NCBI GenBank assembly: GCA_010015745.1
Contig: ML978320.1
Span: forward strand, 1 to 51,238
DNA length: 51,238 nucleotides
Reading direction: 5' to 3'
Source of the DNA: Setomelanomma holmii
Lineage: Eukaryota; Ascomycota; Dothideomycetes; Pleosporales; Phaeosphaeriaceae
Shown: positions 9,704 to 20,069 of the stretch, piece by piece
How the letters are laid out: each line of letters starts with the position of its first letter
How positions within the stretch are numbered: position 1 is the first letter of the stretch
Translations under genes and position numbers: made by a program
Notes under the pieces: model-generated
Seen by the model: only the letters and a program-made list of their open reading frames with translations
What the model was told of the DNA's origin: nothing
Databases searched by the model: none

Positions 9704-10694
9704 ATGTCAGTCGATTGCTATTACAAGGCGAACACAAAAGCCAAGAAAAGCGCTCCATGCGACCACAATGCATTGCGAGCAGGGAAACATACCCAGTGTT
9801 GCGAGCCCGGTGATCTTTGCCTGACCAACGGACTCTGCCGTGAAGAAACAGTCAACGCATCGTCGAACTACGCATGGCGATACGGGTGCACAGATCCCAC
9901 ATTCCAAGATCCCACGTGCGCAACTGCATATTGTGATGGCAAGCCCGAAACCAAAGGTGAGCCTGCACTGCTATTCTCAACGTTGGTTCAAATGCTGATT
10001 GATTGTGATGAAAGACCAGGACTTGAAACTCACATGGCAATGTCCCGAAGAAACCACATGGTGCTGCAGCACCGGTTTCCCAATGTCACAAGAAGCACGC
10101 ACAAACCGCACAAACACGACTTGCTGCTCGATGGACAATTTGTTGTTCAAAGCATCGCCGCCAGTAGTTTTTACCACCGCAGCTTACTTTGGTTCGGCGT
10201 TCTCGATTGGCACGCTGTTCCCTTCGTCGAGCGCAGCTCCGAATTCGAGTGTACCAGTGTCGTTCTCAGTCACACCAACGTCCACTAGATCTACCGTCCC
10301 AGCATCACCATCCTCAAGCCCATCGAATCTTGCAATCGGGCTCGGAGCAGGTCTCGGCTCTGTCGCAGCAATCGCACTCAGCATTGGCTCGTTCTGCATA
10401 TGGCGAAGAAGAAAGAGGCGTACCTACTCACCTCGGGGCGCTACGCCAGTGAAAGAGTTATCAGATACTGGAATGACAGAAGCGTCGAGCGCAGAGCGCG
10501 CTGAAATGACGGGCATGGATTGCAGAAGAAAATTGACGTCACCTGTGTCACCGGTTGAGCTGTGGTCACCGGCGGAGCCGCAAAGGATGGAGTTGCCTAC
10601 GGCGGAGAAAGAGGGAAGGGTGGTTGGGGAGATGCCGGGTGAAGAGAAGGGGAGGTTGGTGGCTGGAGAAATGGATGGGCGATCGAGGGATTAG
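9704..10694 (+). CDS. cysteine-rich single-pass membrane protein, Ser/Thr stalk
   Basis: Two exons, 9704-9956 and 10015-10694, with a 58-bp GT..AG intron (phase 1) give 310 residues. The ectodomain has a spaced cysteine pattern (VDCYYKAN; HTQCCEPGDLCLTNGLC; YGCTDPTF; WQCPEETTWCC; TTCCS) typical of a large, uncharacterised family of fungal surface proteins. A Ser/Thr/Pro stalk follows (FPSSSAAPNSSVPVSFSV), then one membrane span (LAIGLGAGLGSVAAIALSIG) and a basic stop-transfer RRRKRR, leaving about 95 cytoplasmic residues rich in Glu and Arg. A TGA lies in frame shortly upstream, so 9704 is the first ATG, yet it carries no signal peptide; an unseen upstream exon is likely. Same architecture as 15527-16512. 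Confidence 0.7.
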
Positions 10695-10823
10695 TGACTG
10701 CCTATACTGCCATGTAAATATGGAACGAAACAGGTCGTGTCTGACCAGAGGCATATGTATGATGATACCCTTTCGCATCCCAAGCTCTTCTTCTTGTTTC
10801 GATGCCTGCCGCTGGAACGACTT

Positions 10824-11384
10824 CTAGCTCTCCACTTCTTGTTCTTCCGCACCAAATTGCATCTGTCCCACAGCCCACTCCACATGATCCAGCGTACCCA
10901 GCTTCCCCTCGCACACCCGCGTCTTCTCCACCATCTTCTCTTTCAGTACCGCAATCGTGGCGCTGAACCCCTCCAGCGAATCCAGCAGCGCGAGTGTGGA
11001 GCTGATGGTGTCTAGGTGCATGTGAACTGCAAGTCGCGCTTCGTCGACGGTCGACAGAATGAGGTCACGTGTGGTGAAAGTGCTAATGTCGAGGTCGAGC
11101 GCTGCCAGTGTTTCGGCAATCAAGCTGTTATCGCGCTTGATGGGAACCTCGGTATCGGCGTCGCTGTTACTTTCTTCTGCTATGTCCTCGAGTACGGATG
11201 ACTGCTGGCTGTCTGGGCGGGATTTGTAGGCGAGGGGCGAGTCCGGCAGATCGGCCTCGGAAAGGACCTGCTTGAGCAGTGAGGGTGGTTTTATGCTCTG
11301 ACATGCACTGTCGTGTGGGCTGGATGTCAATGAGCGACGTGGGCCATGGCGGAAGATGTGTCGTAGTAGGCTTTTGGGCGCCAT
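10824..11384 (-). CDS. hypothetical 186-residue protein, coiled-coil-like C-terminus
   Basis: Single exon. ATG 11384 (MAPKSLLRHIF) was preferred over the ATG 30 codons upstream, which precedes a low-complexity stretch. The N-terminus is basic and hydrophobic (LLRHIFRHGPRR), which could be a mitochondrial presequence. The middle is acidic and Ser-rich, and the C-terminal third is helical with heptad-like leucines (AVHMHLDTISSTLALLDSLE, IAVLKEKMVEK). No family recognised. It is convergent with the surface-protein gene at 9704, with only about 130 bp between the two stops. Confidence 0.55.
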   Translation of the reverse strand: MAPKSLLRHIFRHGPRRSLTSSPHDSACQSIKPPSLLKQVLSEADLPDSPLAYKSRPDSQQSSVLEDIAEESNSDADTEVPIKRDNSLIAETLAALDLDISTFTTRDLILSTVDEARLAVHMHLDTISSTLALLDSLEGFSATIAVLKEKMVEKTRVCEGKLGTLDHVEWAVGQMQFGAEEQEVES

Positions 11385-12466
11385 CGTAAGGCACTCTTGG
11401 AAGCGAAGGTATGATCTTTGCAACAGACTTGCGATCGTTGTGGACAGAGTCGCAGCTTGTAATCTTGTTCGCAATTGTCGCTTTCACCTGTAGACGAGTT
11501 GCTGGAGAGACGCACAACAAGCGCGTTTGCACAGTCTCAAATGTCAACAAACACCTTTCCGAGACACCAACTGCAGTCTGCGAAGCTTGAAAGCGATGTG
11601 TGAATAATGTAAAGAAACTGAACGTGTACAGATACACAAAGTCTCTGCTTTATGGTTAGGTAGACTACGTACGCAGAGCTGCTCTCCTTCACGATCCTAT
11701 CAGAGTCTTTCTACGAAGTGGCGGTCTTCTCAGATTAGCTCGTGTCAATCCAGCAGGCTATGAGCACCGGAGAAGTTATTGAAGAAGAGAGAGACATCGA
11801 AACTGTAATGAACTCATGACTGCGAGTGTCGCGAGATGAATCGCACTGTAGAGTGGGAAAGGGTTCGTGGAAGGTGGCAACAATCATTCCTGGACCCACG
11901 AAATTGCATCTAGCTATAGAGCCGACATAATGGGCATGGCTAGAAAGATCTGCACAATTACCAAAGTCGCAGTGTTTTGTGTTGTGTGACACAAGTGTGA
12001 ACGCCGCAGCTGGTGAGGCTGTTCGTGCGGCTTGGCGGATCGACCAGCGGGGGCTGAAGACCTAAATTTGGACAAGCATTTCGATTGGGTTAGGCGGAAG
12101 CCTCCACACTTCCTAATCCTCCATCAACAAACCTGGATATTCAAGGTAAGCTACATCTCAAGCGGCTTCTCACCGTCGTAGTAATGCTCATCGCGCTTTG
12201 CACTTTGTTTTGGGGCTGTGTTATCACTTCAACGTCTTGCCTCGGTCCATGATACTTCTGAATTTGAACTCGTTAGGCTGGACGCCTTATCCGCCATGGC
12301 ACCGCCTTAACGATGCTACGCCTCGAACACTGTGCTTGTACCCACACACGATCAACAAGGCGGTACAACGTGGGTTTCCATCATATATACCCGTCACGCC
12401 CAGAAATCAACACTCCGGTCCCTCTTGGCATATTCGCAGGCCATAATCACACGTTCTTCAAAAGCG
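11385..12466. other. intergenic, divergent promoter region
   Basis: Separates the minus-strand hypothetical gene from the plus-strand DUF6536-type gene. Short overlapping frames on both strands show no recognisable features. Nothing else could be supported. Confidence 0.4.
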
Positions 12467-14757
12467 ATGGGGTATGCTGCAGGAACTCTCTCCTCCGCCA
12501 ATACTTTCAGCCTTCCATCCCATGAGAAGACGCAACGCTTCAGTGGCTGGCGCGGAGGAGTCGCAATCGCCATCGCATGTTCATCATTCGTCCTACTCAT
12601 CAATGTAGTGTGTGCCATCGTGGCAGCTGCTGCGGGCAGTCCATCAGGCGGGATAGCCACTGCCTACACAGGCGATTGCAAGGTTTCATCAAGGATAACG
12701 ACTGGTCTACATTTGCTCATCAATATCCTGAGCAGTCTTCTTTTAGGCGCATCAAGTTACTGCATGCAGCGGCTTGTTGCGCCCACTCGAACGGAGATCG
12801 ACAGCGCCCATGCAAATAACAAATGGCTCGATATTGGGATACCGAGTGTACGAAATCTGTCCTCAATAAACAGGAAGAGGTTGGCACTCTGGATACTGTT
12901 GGCTGTGAGCAGCATACCCTTGCATCTCTTGTACATTTTTCCAGCTACTCAATGAGGCTCTTCTTCGACTGATACCAAGCAGCTACAATTCTGTTGTCTT
13001 TGGCACCATAGCAACAAACTATATAGACATCCTCCGGGTCACACCACGCTTCTTCACAACGAGAGGTGGATGGAAGAACGACTACAGGGACTACTCACAT
13101 CAGTACTACCAGGACATACAAGACACCGTGCTTGGAGGTCGCTATCTCGATTGCACAGTCTTCGAGAACATCACGGGAGAAGAGTGCTGCCAACGATACA
13201 GCTCCATGTACATCAAGAGCGGCAACGGATTTGTCGTACCCACGCCCGACAGGTGGCAAAGCAGTAGTAGCAATCCAAACAGTTCGCTTCTAGCCACGAC
13301 CCAAGGCATCAACAATCTAGCAAGTATCATTGATCCATCTCATACTTCATGTACGTTCCCCTCCATGATACCCCATTACCTTGATACCTTCCTAACGTTC
13401 ATCAGACTGTCTGAGTGAGATATTGCCTCAAAGATGTCAGGTACAATTCAGCCAAACCATCCTATACGTTGTGATCGTATGCAACGTCATCAAGCTAGGC
13501 TTGATGGTATTTATACTTTGGCGACTTGATGAAGAAACTGTTGTCACTGTCGGTGATGCTGTCCAATCGTTCATAAAGCAACCAGATACTTCGACTAGTG
13601 ACTGTTGTCTGATGTCCAGATATGACGTGGATAAATTGTGGGCGAAACCGGACAATCGAAACAGCCAGCGATATACGCTGGAACGGAGACGTGCCTGGGC
13701 GAGCGCAGTCAGTGGTAGACGGTGGAGCTTGTCTCTCATATTGTACGACCTCTGACCTTGGCGAAAGCCTCTTGCTGACATCATGTAGATACATCGCGAC
13801 GATCATCGCAGCGATCTACCTCCTTATTAGAGTCAAGACCCGTAAATGGAATTGCGAGGTAGATGGCGACTGGTTTAACGGAGTCCCTTGTACGGGCAAT
13901 GGCTTCGGCAACGTCGACTTTGGTAAGTTCCTCTCTTGTCAGCCATGGCTCAAATCGTTGCTTTTCGCAGCGTGATGCGACCTCAAAATTGGCTAATACG
14001 CGTCGCCTTTTGATCGCGAGCTGATGAAACGTTCTCAGACTATCTCCTCCACGTACAACTTGGGGACAGGGCCAATGTTGTTCCCTACGTCTTGCTCGCC
14101 AATCTACCGCAAGCTATCATCTCCGTCCTATACCTCACCTACAATGGCATCTTCACCTGCATGTTAGCGAATCGAGAATGGGCAAGCTACGCCGTTAAGC
14201 GGGCTGCCTTGCGGGTTACAATTCCATCGACATTGCAACGGTCGAGCTACTTCTTATCGCTTCCGTTCACCTACAGTGCCCCACTTATGGTTGCCAGCAT
14301 CCTTCTCCATTGGTTCATCTCGCAATCGATCTTTATGGCCCGAACCACAATGTGGCAAAATGGCGTACAGATAGCCGAGGACAATCCATGGTCGTACCGC
14401 AGAGAAGCTGGCTCAGATCTCGGCTTCTCGGACTACGCGCTCATTACTAGCATCGCCTGGGGAGGCGCTCTCGTGCTGATTTGCGTGCTGGTGGCAATGC
14501 TCTTCACGTATCCGAAGGGATTGCCCATTGGCGGAACGAACAGCGCGGTCATTAGTGCGGCTTGTCATGTCAAGCAACCTGACGAAACGGATCTTCGACC
14601 GGACGAGGACATTGTCGACCGTCCTTTGCAATGGGGCGTCACAATTGAAGGAACTAGAGAACAGATTGGACACTGCAGCTTCAGCGACCAAAAGGTCGAA
14701 ACGCCGGAGGAAGGATGTCTGTACGCCGGATTGGAGGCGCGCAAGAAGATTGCATGA
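12467..14757 (+). CDS. DUF6536-type multispanning membrane protein
   Basis: Five exons: 12467-12930, 12983-13350, 13406-13742, 13789-13922 and 14021-14757. The introns are 52, 55, 46 and 98 bp, all GT..AG and all restoring frame, for 679 residues. The N-terminal region carries the family signature of fungal DUF6536 proteins: GWRGGVAIAIACSSFVLLIN with the first span, then TGLHLLINILSSLLLGASSY, CMQRLVAPTR, DIGIPSVRNL and LHLFYNSVVF. Further membrane segments lie in exon 3 (TILYVVIVCNVIKLGLMVFI), across intron 3 (SLILYIATIIAAIYLLIR) and in exon 5 (ANLPQAIISVLYLTYNGIF; APLMVASILLHWFISQ; GGALVLICVLVAMLF). A cytoplasmic tail of about 80 residues ends in KKIA. The biochemical role of the family is not known. 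Splice sites are inferred from frame and consensus. Confidence 0.85.
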
Positions 14758-15526
14758 TATCTATCGACCTTGCTCGGATTAAATCGATATTGGAAGTCAG
14801 TACTCGTGTCCCTTCGTGTGATGAATGAGAATTGAGCAGGTCAACAGTTGCCCGACCCTGCAAAGCCATCTGCGAATCAGACCTCGCGTACAGCCTGCGA
14901 TCAAAGGAACGGAGAGCCAAAAACCGCCCCTCGAGAGACGAAAAAGGGTTGCGAGTGCGGCTGACGCAGGGCGTAAAAGCAGGGCGTAAAAGCCAAGCCG
15001 CCAAGCCGCAGCACAAAAAACACGCCTTGCATTGTTTTCGTATGCTCGCTCTCCTCAGGCATTCGGTACAACGGGTTCAGGTCTACAGGTTTCGATACGG
15101 GTAAATCCTAGCTCGTTTCCGACTCCAAACTTGTCAATGGCTCAAAATTCGTCACTGATTCTACTGTTCATCTGATTACGCGTATTACTGGCTCGTGCAT
15201 TCTGAGTAGGCGCCGCAGATCAAGCTTACCTGATCGCACCTCACGGGCGTAACAACAACCAATCAAGATGACATGCAGCGTTGCAAGCTCGGTGCACAAC
15301 AGCCAGGCATCCTGCTCACGCATACTATTAGCATTGGCAGCACCCAGCCTCGACTTCGCCCTGGTGAGGTTCTCCTGAGAGAATCTCGTCCCACTCTCAT
15401 TCTTCCACTTGCCGCTCACCATCCACAATACACAACACATCCGCCAAAGCTCAGCATTTGCAAGAGAAACACAAGGACAGGTCACTTCATAAGAGATCAC
15501 CGGGCGACAACCGACTCGGCCTCCCA
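14758..15526. other. intergenic, short tandem duplication
   Basis: No supported gene. A 13-bp unit GCAGGGCGTAAAA is duplicated in tandem at 14966-14991, followed by CCAAGCCG-type short repeats to about 15009. A 170-codon antisense frame (15168-15680) overlaps the next gene's signal-peptide exon and is judged a shadow. Confidence 0.45.
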
Positions 15527-16512
15527 ATGCGTCGCGCTTGCATTCATCATACGATATGGCTATGTCTTGCCTCTCAGATCCTCTATACAGCGCTTGTTGG
15601 AGCGTCATGTCTTCACCCGAACGGGAGCCAAACCATTGATCTTTACCATGCGCCTTGCTCCCAGGATCCCTCGAATCCACTTTCTACTATATGCTGCGCC
15701 ATCGAGCGACCCCTTCCGCCTGGCAGCTTTAGCGGAAATAATACCCCGATCAGCGACATATGCTTGGACTCTGGAATCTGCCAATTGAAACTTAAGCGAG
15801 ACGAGAACGATACTAGTCTTGATGTCTTGTATTGGAGAGAAGAATGCACGGAGAAGGACTGGACAAGTGGAAAGTGCTTGAATGTTTGTACGAATGATGT
15901 GAGTGTGTCGCAGTCTATGTCAGCGTGGATTTCAGAAGCATGCGTTTGGCCCACGTCGGATGCTGGACTTTGAATGCTAATGTCGAACAGGTCGATGCTG
16001 GAAACGTACAAATGACGCCTTGCGACGGTACACCGACGTCCGAGAAATGGTGTTGCGGAAACAATAAGAATTGCTGCGGCTCGAATCTAGCGTTTACGGT
16101 CCCGCAAAAGTTCAGTCATGCTATCAGCAGTTCGTCATCCTCGATAGCCTCTTCTTTTGCGACTTCCACGCCAGCGTCATCCGGCATGTCAACCTCAACA
16201 CCTGCGCAAAGCTCGAACTCGAGCAAGTCATCAACCCTGGGCGGAGCCGCAATCGCCGGGATCGTCATTGGGGCGATCGTAGGTGTCGTGGCGCTTTTCG
16301 CCATTGGCTTCGTCGTCATGAAGATGAAGCGCCGGTCCGACGCGGCGAATACGAAGACACCTCTCGTACACGAAGCAGGAGCAAGCCACAATGCCGAACA
16401 AAAGACACACTATGCGTACGAAGCTGATGCCAGCGATGGACAGCGGAATGAGTTAGCGGGATCTAACGTGGAATCCCATCACGACCTAGGGAAGATTCAA
16501 GAGCTGCCGTGA
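15527..16512 (+). CDS. cysteine-rich single-pass membrane protein with signal peptide
   Basis: Two exons (15527-15898 and 15991-16512) with a 92-bp phase-0 intron give 297 residues. ATG 15527 is preferred over one 23 codons upstream because it directly precedes a good signal sequence (HHTIWLCLASQILYTALVGA, then SC). The ectodomain has the order CLHPNG, APCSQDP, TICCAI, DICLDSGICQ, REECTEKDW, GKCLNVC, TPCDGTP, KWCCGNN and NCCGSN, closely parallel to 9704-10694. A Ser/Thr stalk (SSSSSIASSFATST), one span (AIAGIVIGAIVGVVALFAIG) and KMKRR follow. About 70 cytoplasmic residues are left. Family function is unknown; surface sensing or wall attachment would fit but is inference. Confidence 0.8.
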
Positions 16513-16636
16513 GCATAGACTAGATGAGTCGTTGAGGTGTGGTCGGGAAGAGAGGGAGATTCGTTCGACATGGTTCGTTAGCATTTGTGCAAGTCGCCGC
16601 CCTATGGCTGCCAATGATTTCTCAGCCGGCCCGTCG

Positions 16637-17190
16637 AGCGCCTACCTCCGTTGCCTCTGCGCACCACGATGACCCAGCTCATAGCACACCTGTTCATGTG
16701 CTACAATCGGTGGTGTTGGTGTTGTTATCGTTGTAGGCTTTGGGAAGAATTGTGTTAAGGTCTCAGAAGACGGCACTGCGGCATTTCCCCTCTTGCGAAG
16801 TTGCATGTAGAGTGCGACTGCCGCGATGACCAAACTGGGTATGCCAACACCGAGACCTGTACCCAGCGCAATGATATCTGACTTTCTGAATCCTTCATCT
16901 TCCTTCTTGGTTTTTTCTTGTGGCGCGGTCTTCGGTTCGGTCAGCTCGTTCCTTCTAGATAGCTAGTTCTGATAGCTCACAATAACAAACAAGTTCGCAT
17001 CTCACTCATGCACTTCATCACATACAGGCAGCCAAACTGCAGAAGATGTCATTGTACATGGTACGAGGAAAGTCTTTTCGAATTGCAATGAACACTGTCC
17101 GGTGGTAATGTACACATCACTAAGTCGTTCTACAGTTCTCAAAAGAAGGTGTGCTGTCAATCGGAGACACACAAGGTCAAGTCAAGATGT
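16637..17190 (-). CDS. probable single-pass membrane protein, incomplete gene model
   Basis: On the minus strand an exon from about 17180 to 17006 contains VYITTGQCSLQFEKTFLVPC and VWLPVCDEVHE. A 51-bp GT..AG intron (16955-17005, phase 2) joins it to NELTEPKTAPQEKTKKEDEG, then SDIIALGTGLGVGIPSLVIA, a membrane span followed by LYMQLRKR and a short tail that ends at about 16642. The span and its GxGxGxP lead-in are typical of the small fungal surface proteins also seen at 9704 and 15527. The 5' end is not resolved: a frame starting MATDQDSKWEFVV near 17262 looks coding but could not be spliced to the next exon in frame. It may be a fragmentary or decayed gene. Confidence 0.4.
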
Positions 17191-18214
17191 GGCCATGATC
17201 GCAGCAAAGCTCGTCCCAAGTTTCCGGGTATATTACTACAAATTCCCATTTGCTATCTTGATCTGTCGCCATGTCGTTGATTCCTAATATCTACGCTTCG
17301 CCCCAGATCGAAGGCTCCCGAGGTCATCTAAGAAAGAACTCTCTATAATGATCTGTACCGCAACATGAGCAACCGAAGATGGAAAGCGCCTTCAACTACT
17401 CATCAGCGTCAAGGCGGCTACATTATAGCAGGTCGGGACAACTATAACAGAAGAAAGATAAGGTACTTTAGGGTGAAATCGCCTTCGATATGTTACCCGT
17501 CCATGGCGAGATGAACATGAGACACTGAGTCTGCGAGACTGAGCGGGGCTCGATTCGCATTTCTACCAAACATGTCTGATTCGAACCGTATATGGACCGT
17601 AGCTACGACACCATCAGCTAAGTGTTGTGAACTTCTTCCTGGTACTTGCTCTTTGCCTTGATGACGAAGAGATCATTTCGGCAGTAGAAAGGCATAGGCA
17701 GAAGATCGTTTCATGCGAAGCATGGCGAGTGATGCTTTTACTCCAATCAGCATTGTATCGATGAGTCGCGATGTCTTGGCAGCCATACGTTGAGCCCCAC
17801 AGCAAACGCACCTTGCCCACGGTCTCGAATACAAATACCCCCCCTCTAAACTTTGACGCGCCCGGCGCAAATATTACGTTCTTACCAGCTACCTACCACG
17901 CGCAACAGCAAGGCAAAAAAAAACAAAAAAAAACGCGTCCCAACAAGCACGACCGTTCCGGCGATGATAGCCACGGCAAAAGTGACAATTGCGCGCTTGG
18001 ATATCGTCTAACGATGCTGGCTGCAACTCGGGTGTGAACGGAGGCCCTTCCGCGTGCTTCGGAACCTAATCAAGAGCTCTAGCATTAGCTTCACAGCAAC
18101 ACGACGATAGCCTCCAGCGAGGAAAACACAGATATGTACATTACAGTACTATTAGGACTATATCTGAAGGGGTAGTAGCATTGTACTTAACGCTCTAGCA
18201 TATCCCGCGACAAT
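17191..18214. other. intergenic
   Basis: No supported gene except the possible first exon of the previous gene near 17170-17262. A poly-A/C run (A8CA9 type) sits at about 17915-17935. The right end is the 3' flank of RRP3. Confidence 0.4.
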
Positions 18215-19885
18215 TCAACCTTCCTCCCTATCCATGTGATCCCTCCCCCTTCCTCTTCCACCACCTCTCCCACCTCCTCTCATGCCGCCCCCTCGACCTC
18301 TACCACTCTTCCTCTGATCATGTATATCCTTCATCTCCTTGATCGCAACTCTCTGCGCCTCGCCAACGCGCTCGGCATACACCATTGCCTCATCCCTGTC
18401 GACGACCTCCTCCTCAATCTGCGTACCGAGCGCCTTCTCGATGCGCTGCCAGATCTCGACGTCGTATTGTGTAACGAAGCTGACTGCTTTGCCTGATTTT
18501 CCTGCTCGTGCTGTACGACCTACGCGATGGACGTAGGTTTCTGAGTCGTGTGGGAGATCAAAGTTTACGACAAGGTCCACCGAGGGAATGTCGAGACCTC
18601 GTGCCGCGACGTCGGTTGCGACGAGGATGTCGCGAGCTTTTGCCTTGAATTTATTGAGCGCTCCGAGACGGTTGGACTGTGAGAGTTGGCCGTGCAACGG
18701 CAAAGCCTGAAAGCCGAGTGTACGAAGCAGGACGGCGATACGCTGTGTTTCGTTGACAGTGCGCGTGAAGATGATGGTCGCGTGGCCGATGTTATCGTTG
18801 AGAAGGTGGATGAGGTAGAGGTCTTTTCGCTTATGTGGGAGGAAGATGTAGCGCTGCAGTAGGGCCTTGACGGTCTGATGCGAGCGACTCGAGATGGAGA
18901 CGCGCACGGGATCTTTCAGAGCTGCTCTTTGGAGCGACTCGACCTTGGATGACATGGTGGCGGAGAACAGGTAGGTGTGTCGACCGTCACGAGGGAGGAC
19001 TTTGAGGATCTTGTCAAGGACGGGACCGAAGTCGAGATCGAGGAGACGGTCGGCTTCATCCAGCACCATATACTTGAGGTACTTGAGTGAGAAACCTTTC
19101 GTGTTTTCGAGATGGTCAAGAAGTCGACCAGGAGTAGCTACGACAATGTGCGGGCGCTTCGAAAGCGCAATAGCTTGTGGGACCATGTCCATGCCTCCAA
19201 CCAGAGTCGCACACTTGACATTGATGATGCTGCCAAGCGCGTCGACCTGCTGTGCGATTTGGTACGCCAACTCTCGGGTGGGCGCAAGAATCAGACCAAA
19301 CAGTGCTTGTGGCTTGTCCAGCAGAGCCTGGAGAATGGGCAGCACAAAAGCCGCAGTCTTTCCAGATCCCGTCTCCGCCAGGCCGATAACATCCCGTCCG
19401 GCTAGCGCAAGTGGTATGGCTTCTGTCTGAATTGGCGTGGGGCGTGTGAATCCGAGGTTGACGCAAGCATCGCATAGCTCTTCTCGAACACCCAGGTCGG
19501 TGAATGTTTTCGTTGGCTCGTCGGACCTATTGGCCGGTGTCGCGTCGTCTTCTTCATCCTCTCCTGCCGCATCACCAGACTCAGCCTCGGACTCGGGTCC
19601 TGAACCCGAATCTGATCTGCTGGCTTCCTGCTCCGCATCTTCATCCTCAAACCCGTCGAAATCTTCGGCATCACCGCTCGACTCGGGATCTTTGGGCAGC
19701 GGGGGCTTCTTTGCAGTGGGCTTCGACGATGGCGCAGTCTTTAGCTTTTGCGGTGGTTGTGGTGCGGCGGTTTTTGGGCTCGACTTGTGTGGTAGCGGCT
19801 TGGACACTTTGAATGGGTAGCTGCCGTGTCGTCCATCCGACGCCGTCACGTCACCATTGAGCCTTCTCTTCTTGAAGGCCGACAT
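18215..19885 (-). CDS. RRP3: DEAD-box rRNA-processing helicase Rrp3 (DDX47 type)
   Basis: ATP-dependent RNA helicase of the nucleolus needed for 18S rRNA maturation in the small-subunit processome. Single exon, 556 residues; ATG 19885 (MSAFKKRR) is preferred to one eight codons upstream because it begins the basic N-terminus typical of the family. After an acidic, low-complexity N-terminus (to about 125) all helicase motifs appear in order: Q motif GFTRPTPIQ, motif I AETGSGKT (about 168), PTRELA, TPGR, DEAD (about 276), SAT, IIFTRT, ARGLDIP and HRVGRTARAG (about 452). The C-terminus is Arg/Gly-rich. GLAETGSGKTAAFVLPILQALL and the DRLLDLDFG context point to Rrp3 rather than other DEAD proteins. 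Divergent with SSF1 across 184 bp. Confidence 0.93.
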   Translation of the reverse strand: MSAFKKRRLNGDVTASDGRHGSYPFKVSKPLPHKSSPKTAAPQPPQKLKTAPSSKPTAKKPPLPKDPESSGDAEDFDGFEDEDAEQEASRSDSGSGPESEAESGDAAGEDEEDDATPANRSDEPTKTFTDLGVREELCDACVNLGFTRPTPIQTEAIPLALAGRDVIGLAETGSGKTAAFVLPILQALLDKPQALFGLILAPTRELAYQIAQQVDALGSIINVKCATLVGGMDMVPQAIALSKRPHIVVATPGRLLDHLENTKGFSLKYLKYMVLDEADRLLDLDFGPVLDKILKVLPRDGRHTYLFSATMSSKVESLQRAALKDPVRVSISSRSHQTVKALLQRYIFLPHKRKDLYLIHLLNDNIGHATIIFTRTVNETQRIAVLLRTLGFQALPLHGQLSQSNRLGALNKFKAKARDILVATDVAARGLDIPSVDLVVNFDLPHDSETYVHRVGRTARAGKSGKAVSFVTQYDVEIWQRIEKALGTQIEEEVVDRDEAMVYAERVGEAQRVAIKEMKDIHDQRKSGRGRGGGMRGGGRGGGRGRGRDHMDREEG

Positions 19886-20069
19886 GTCGCTGCGTCTTGT
19901 GCAAAGCAAATGTGATGTAGGGGTGGAGAAGTGGTGGATGGGAAATTTTTAGCGGCGGCGATAAGCCCAGATAAGACCGATGCGCCAAGATTTCGAGTCG
20001 CAAAAAAGTTCCAGACAGCTTCAAACCTCGACAACACGACAAACAGCGAATCACGATTGAGACGTCACA
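19886..20069. promoter_or_regulatory. bidirectional promoter of RRP3 and SSF1 with RRPE- and PAC-like motifs
   Basis: Only 184 bp separate the two ATGs. GGAAATTTTT (19941-19950) resembles the rRNA-processing element (RRPE, core AAAATTT/AAATTTT), and GCGATAAG (19958-19965) is one base from the PAC core GCGATGAG. They lie close together, as RRPE and PAC do in front of yeast ribosome-biogenesis genes. That these are used here is inference. Confidence 0.45.

Noticed and set aside
15168..15680. 170-codon minus-strand frame
   Set aside because: It is antisense to the signal-peptide exon of the cysteine-rich membrane protein (15527-16512), which has much better protein features and splice sites.
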